A stretch of 7,393 bases of DNA, taken from DASXMX01 sp035483795. GTDB lineage: Bacteria > Planctomycetota > Phycisphaerae > Tepidisphaerales > Tepidisphaeraceae. Of the stretch, positions 5,367 through 7,393 are shown piece by piece. Below the pieces are notes generated by a model. It made no database searches. It saw nothing but the letters and a program-made list of their open reading frames with translations, and was not told where the DNA came from. Where the stretch lies: the NCBI GenBank assembly GCA_035483795.1, contig DATHPP010000239.1:1-7393 (forward strand), given 5' to 3'. The number at the start of each line of letters is the position of its first letter. Positions within the stretch are counted from its first letter, which is position 1. The position numbers were made by a program, and so were the translations under genes.

Positions 5367-5579
5367 CTACGCGGCCTTTCGTGCGGTGGGCGCGGCGGCC
5401 TTTGCCGGTTCCGGCAGCGCCGGCTTTGACCGTTCCGGCAGCGCCGGCTTGGCCGCCGCTTCGGCTCGCTCTTTGGCTTCATGCTCGCGCACGCGGATCT
5501 GGCGCTCCTTGGCCAGCAACGTCAGCACGATCCACCCCACGAGAATGGCGGCCCCAACCAGCAGCACGGTCGAATCCAT
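5367..5579 (-). CDS. Small single-span membrane protein, unknown function
   Basis: A 70-residue protein I do not recognise. Residues 4-23 (TVLLVGAAILVGWIVLTLLA) form one hydrophobic span. They are followed by a charged, probably helical stretch rich in K, R and E (24-43) and an Ala/Pro/Lys tail with two KPALPE repeats (44-49 and 52-57). The short N-terminus and the positive charges after the span predict the tail in the cytoplasm. ATG at 5579 is preferred over an upstream TTG at 5615 because GGAAG lies six bases upstream. It starts 32 bases after the fmt stop on the same strand, so it probably ends the def-fmt operon. It converges on mnmE with only 13 bases between the stops and no clear terminator. 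Composition could mislead, but operon position and start signal support a real gene. Confidence 0.6.
   Translation of the reverse strand: MDSTVLLVGAAILVGWIVLTLLAKERQIRVREHEAKERAEAAAKPALPERSKPALPEPAKAAAPTARKAA
5407..5450. repeat. 24-bp tandem repeat with internal palindromes
   Basis: GTTCCGGCAGCGCCGGCTT occurs at 5408-5426 and 5432-5450, a 24-base period. Each unit holds CCGGC-AGC-GCCGG, a 5-bp stem with a 3-base loop (5411-5423 and 5435-5447). On the - strand the two units encode KPALPERS and KPALPEPA in the tail of the small membrane protein. The position near two convergent gene ends makes a role in transcript ending or stability conceivable, but no T run is present. Confidence 0.75.
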
Positions 5580-5611
5580 GCTTCCATGATCGGCAGATCG
5601 TCTCGCGGCAA

Positions 5612-6562
5612 TCAATCGATGGCGCGAAGCTGAAGGCCGGCCTGCCAGCGATGCCCCCGCCGGTAGTCGGCCAGCGGCATCGCCGTGCGGCCCTCGGGCT
5701 GAACTTCAACAACCTCGAGCGCAGCGGCGCCACATTGAACGGTGCCGGCGACAGTAATCTCGCCCGGCATCCAGCGCGGGCCTTCGTCGCTCTCCACCGC
5801 CTTCGCCCGCACCAGCCGCATCCGCGCCACTTCCGAGCCTTCGGCGTCGCAAATTCGCACCCGACAGCCCGGCCACGGATAAAGACCCCTGATCTGCCGG
5901 GCCAACTGCTCCGCCGGTCGGGCAAAGTCGAGATGAGCCGATTCCCGCGAGGGTTTTGGCGCGAGCGTCGCTTGCGATTCATCCTGAGGTAATTCGACCG
6001 CGGTTCCATTGGCCAATTGCGCTGCCACCTTCAGCACCAGGTCTACGCCGTCCACCGCCAGCCGGTCGTGAAGCTCCCCAGCCGTTTCCAGCGGGCCGAT
6101 TTCGATTTGCGACTGCGCGAGGATCGCGCCCGCGTCCATCTTCTGTGCCAGCCGAATCACCGAATTCCCGGTGACCCGCTCGCCGTTCAGGATTGCACCG
6201 TTGATCGGCGCCGCGCCGCGAAGTTTGGGCAATCGCGAGGCGTGGAGGTTGATGCTGCCGAGCCGCGGATGATTGACCTTCTCCGGCGAGATTTTCTCTC
6301 CGAACGCGATCACGATCATCAGGTCGGCCGGCGGCAGCACCTCAGCGTTGATGTTCCCAGTGCGCAACAGCGGCAGCCCGCGATCGGCGGCCTGGTGTCC
6401 GATGGGCGTGGGCGTCAGTCTCCTGCCCCGCCCCGCCCGCTGGTCCGGCTTGGTCACCACCTGCACCACCTCGTGCTTCGACTTTTGCAATGCCCGCAGA
6501 GTCGGCAGACCGAATTCGCCGCTCCCGGCGAAGATGATTTTCAATCCTGTGGCGTCGGACAT
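5612..6562 (-). CDS. fmt: Methionyl-tRNA formyltransferase
   Basis: Fmt transfers a formyl group from 10-formyltetrahydrofolate to methionyl initiator tRNA, which IF2 then favours for initiation. The 316 residues match the usual length. The Rossmann-like N-terminal domain has FAGSGEFGLP (11-20), TKPDQRAGRGRRL (37-49, the loop that contacts the tRNA acceptor) and the catalytic set N105, H107 (INLHASRLPKLRGAAPI, 104-120) and D143 (KMDAGAIL, 141-148). The C-terminal tRNA-binding barrel includes RGLYPWPGCRV (225-235). The start 6 bases after the def stop shows tight coupling; no good ribosome site is seen before it. The def-fmt pairing is widespread and links the addition and removal of the formyl group. 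Confidence 0.97.
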   Translation of the reverse strand: MSDATGLKIIFAGSGEFGLPTLRALQKSKHEVVQVVTKPDQRAGRGRRLTPTPIGHQAADRGLPLLRTGNINAEVLPPADLMIVIAFGEKISPEKVNHPRLGSINLHASRLPKLRGAAPINGAILNGERVTGNSVIRLAQKMDAGAILAQSQIEIGPLETAGELHDRLAVDGVDLVLKVAAQLANGTAVELPQDESQATLAPKPSRESAHLDFARPAEQLARQIRGLYPWPGCRVRICDAEGSEVARMRLVRAKAVESDEGPRWMPGEITVAGTVQCGAAALEVVEVQPEGRTAMPLADYRRGHRWQAGLQLRAID

Positions 6563-6568
6563 GTCAGA

Positions 6569-7084
6569 TCAGCGGCCTTGCTTGTACCGGTCTTCCAGTT
6601 CCTTTAAACGTTTGCGATTCGCCATCTTCGCCACCGGGCCCATTCGATCGGTGAGCAGGATCCCGTTGAGATGGTCGAACTCGTGCTGCCAGACGCGCGG
6701 AATAAACCCGGTGGCCGTCTGCTCGAAGGGCACGCCCTCCAGGTCCCGGGCCTGAATGCGGATTCGCTTGTTGCGAGTCACTTTCACGTGAATCTCCGGC
6801 AGGCTGAGGCACCCTTCTTCGGCCTCTTCGTCGCCATCCGGATCGCTGAGGACGGGATTCACGTAAACGTAGTCGTCGCCCGGTTCGCCGCTGGGGTTCA
6901 TGACGAAGAGCCGGATGTTCTTCCCCACCTGCGGCGCCGCCAGGCCGACTCCCTTGGAATCGCGCATCAGCCTCAGCATCTGCCCGGCCAGTTGCCGCAA
7001 CTGGTCGTTGAACTCGGTGACCGGCTGGCTCATTTTTTTGAGGCGGGGGTCCGGATAAAATATGATCTTCAGTTCATTTGCCAT
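6569..7084 (-). CDS. def: Peptide deformylase
   Basis: Def removes the N-formyl group from new proteins at the ribosome exit, a step needed before methionine aminopeptidase can act. The 171 residues carry all three class motifs: GVGLAAPQ (45-52), EGCLS (90-94) and QHEFDHLNG (133-141). The metal ligands are C92, H134 and H138, and E135 is the catalytic base. The protein is of the common bacterial type, with IIFYPDPRLKKMSQPV (7-22) at the N-terminus and a basic C-terminal helix. ATG at 7084 fits the family start, although no clear Shine-Dalgarno precedes it. It is the first gene of the - strand operon and divergent from the gene starting at about 7265. Confidence 0.98.
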   Translation of the reverse strand: MANELKIIFYPDPRLKKMSQPVTEFNDQLRQLAGQMLRLMRDSKGVGLAAPQVGKNIRLFVMNPSGEPGDDYVYVNPVLSDPDGDEEAEEGCLSLPEIHVKVTRNKRIRIQARDLEGVPFEQTATGFIPRVWQHEFDHLNGILLTDRMGPVAKMANRKRLKELEDRYKQGR

Positions 7085-7146
7085 TCGTTTTTGGTGTCAC
7101 AGGCGGCCTAGGATACAACGGCAAGTTGCACGGCAATAGTGACTTG

Positions 7147-7176
7147 TTGACACATCGCCGCGGCTGCGTTTAGATT
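7147..7176 (+). promoter_or_regulatory. Candidate sigma-70-type promoter for the rightward gene
   Basis: TTGACA (7147-7152) is a perfect -35 hexamer. TAGATT (7171-7176) matches the -10 consensus at four of six bases after an 18-base spacer. Transcription would start near 7183 and read into the gene at about 7265, leaving a leader of about 80 bases. It lies in the 180-base gap between def and that divergent gene. Confidence 0.5.
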
Positions 7177-7190
7177 GCGTCAAGCAACGG

Positions 7191-7196
7191 ATTATA
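7191..7196 (-). promoter_or_regulatory. Candidate -10 element for the def-fmt operon
   Basis: Read on the - strand, these bases are TATAAT, a perfect -10 hexamer. No good -35 is found 16-18 bases upstream on that strand, so the call is weak. Transcription would start near 7184, giving def a leader of about 100 bases, and would meet the rightward start site almost at the same base. Confidence 0.3.
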
Positions 7197-7264
7197 GCCG
7201 GCGCAAATCGTGCTTAAGCCGCGAGAATGGCCTTCGGGCGAACCTTTGCAGGATCGGACGGAAC

Positions 7265-7393
7265 GTGACGGACAGCAACGGCCCAACTGACAACGAAGAC
7301 GTCCTTCGCCGTTACCACGACGTGCCGGAAGAGGACCGCAATAAGGCGCAGGTCTTCTTCGATCGCGGGAAAACCGTCGCCGATACCGGCAAC
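7265..7393 (+). CDS. N-terminal part of an unidentified protein (cut by window end)
   Basis: A reading frame starting with GTG at 7265 runs open to the window end (43 codons). AGGA at 7250-7253 is a plausible ribosome site 11 bases upstream, and a sigma-70-like promoter lies at 7147-7176. The visible residues are strongly acidic and polar: MTDSNGPTDNEDVLRRYHDV, then PEEDRNKAQVFFDRGKTVAD. There is no signal peptide or membrane span. The part AQVFFDRGKTVADTGN resembles the first helix and turn of a tetratricopeptide repeat, so a TPR-type protein is possible, but too little is visible to name it. The frame stays open upstream, so an earlier start cannot be excluded. Confidence 0.6.
   Translation, partial: MTDSNGPTDNEDVLRRYHDVPEEDRNKAQVFFDRGKTVADTGN

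Noticed and set aside
7230..7240. GCC-TTCG-GGC hairpin before the rightward gene
   Set aside because: Three or four pairs with a TTCG loop are common by chance in GC-rich DNA, and nothing riboswitch-like surrounds it.
1..7393. CRISPR array, rRNA or insertion sequence
   Set aside because: No regularly spaced repeats with unique spacers, no rRNA sequence and no transposase or integrase reading frame were seen on either strand.

Overview
The window is a GC-rich bacterial chromosome segment. It carries a tRNA gene, a membrane-biogenesis/tRNA-modification operon on the + strand, and a protein-maturation operon (def-fmt) on the - strand. A YidC with a large periplasmic domain indicates a cell with two membranes. 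A palindromic repeat inside mnmE encodes a peptide of the AEP...GSAGASPS type, which from memory recurs in planctomycete proteomes. My best guess is Planctomycetota; this is an inference and not proved by the window.

Layout. Bases 1-114 hold a probable tRNA promoter (extended -10, TGaTATAAT). Bases 115-186 are a complete tRNA-Asn(GUU). It is followed at once by a small GIY-YIG nuclease gene (190-474). That gene ends in a second copy of the tRNA 3' half (471-509), which is followed by a decayed, stop-containing copy of the start of the same nuclease gene (to 581). This is a tandem array of [tRNA 3' half + GIY-YIG gene] units and is the most unusual structure in the window. Bases 588-977 contain no convincing gene, only short repeats and a candidate promoter with a perfect 8-bp palindrome.

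Bases 978-5353 hold a three-gene + strand block: a metallophosphoesterase (978-1727), yidC (1724-3886, overlapping it by 4 bases) and mnmE (3902-5353). The yidC-mnmE order is a remnant of the widespread rnpA-yidC-mnmE-mnmG neighbourhood. mnmE carries an in-frame near-perfect palindrome of about 75 bp (4074-4148) in its N-terminal domain.

Bases 5367-7084 hold a - strand operon, read right to left: def (peptide deformylase), fmt (methionyl-tRNA formyltransferase) and a small single-span membrane protein of unknown function. Fmt formylates initiator Met-tRNA, and Def removes the formyl group from new proteins. YidC inserts membrane proteins as they are made, and MnmE modifies the tRNA wobble uridine, so most of the window serves translation and early protein fate. 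A divergent gene, cut by the window edge, starts at about 7265; its product is not identified.
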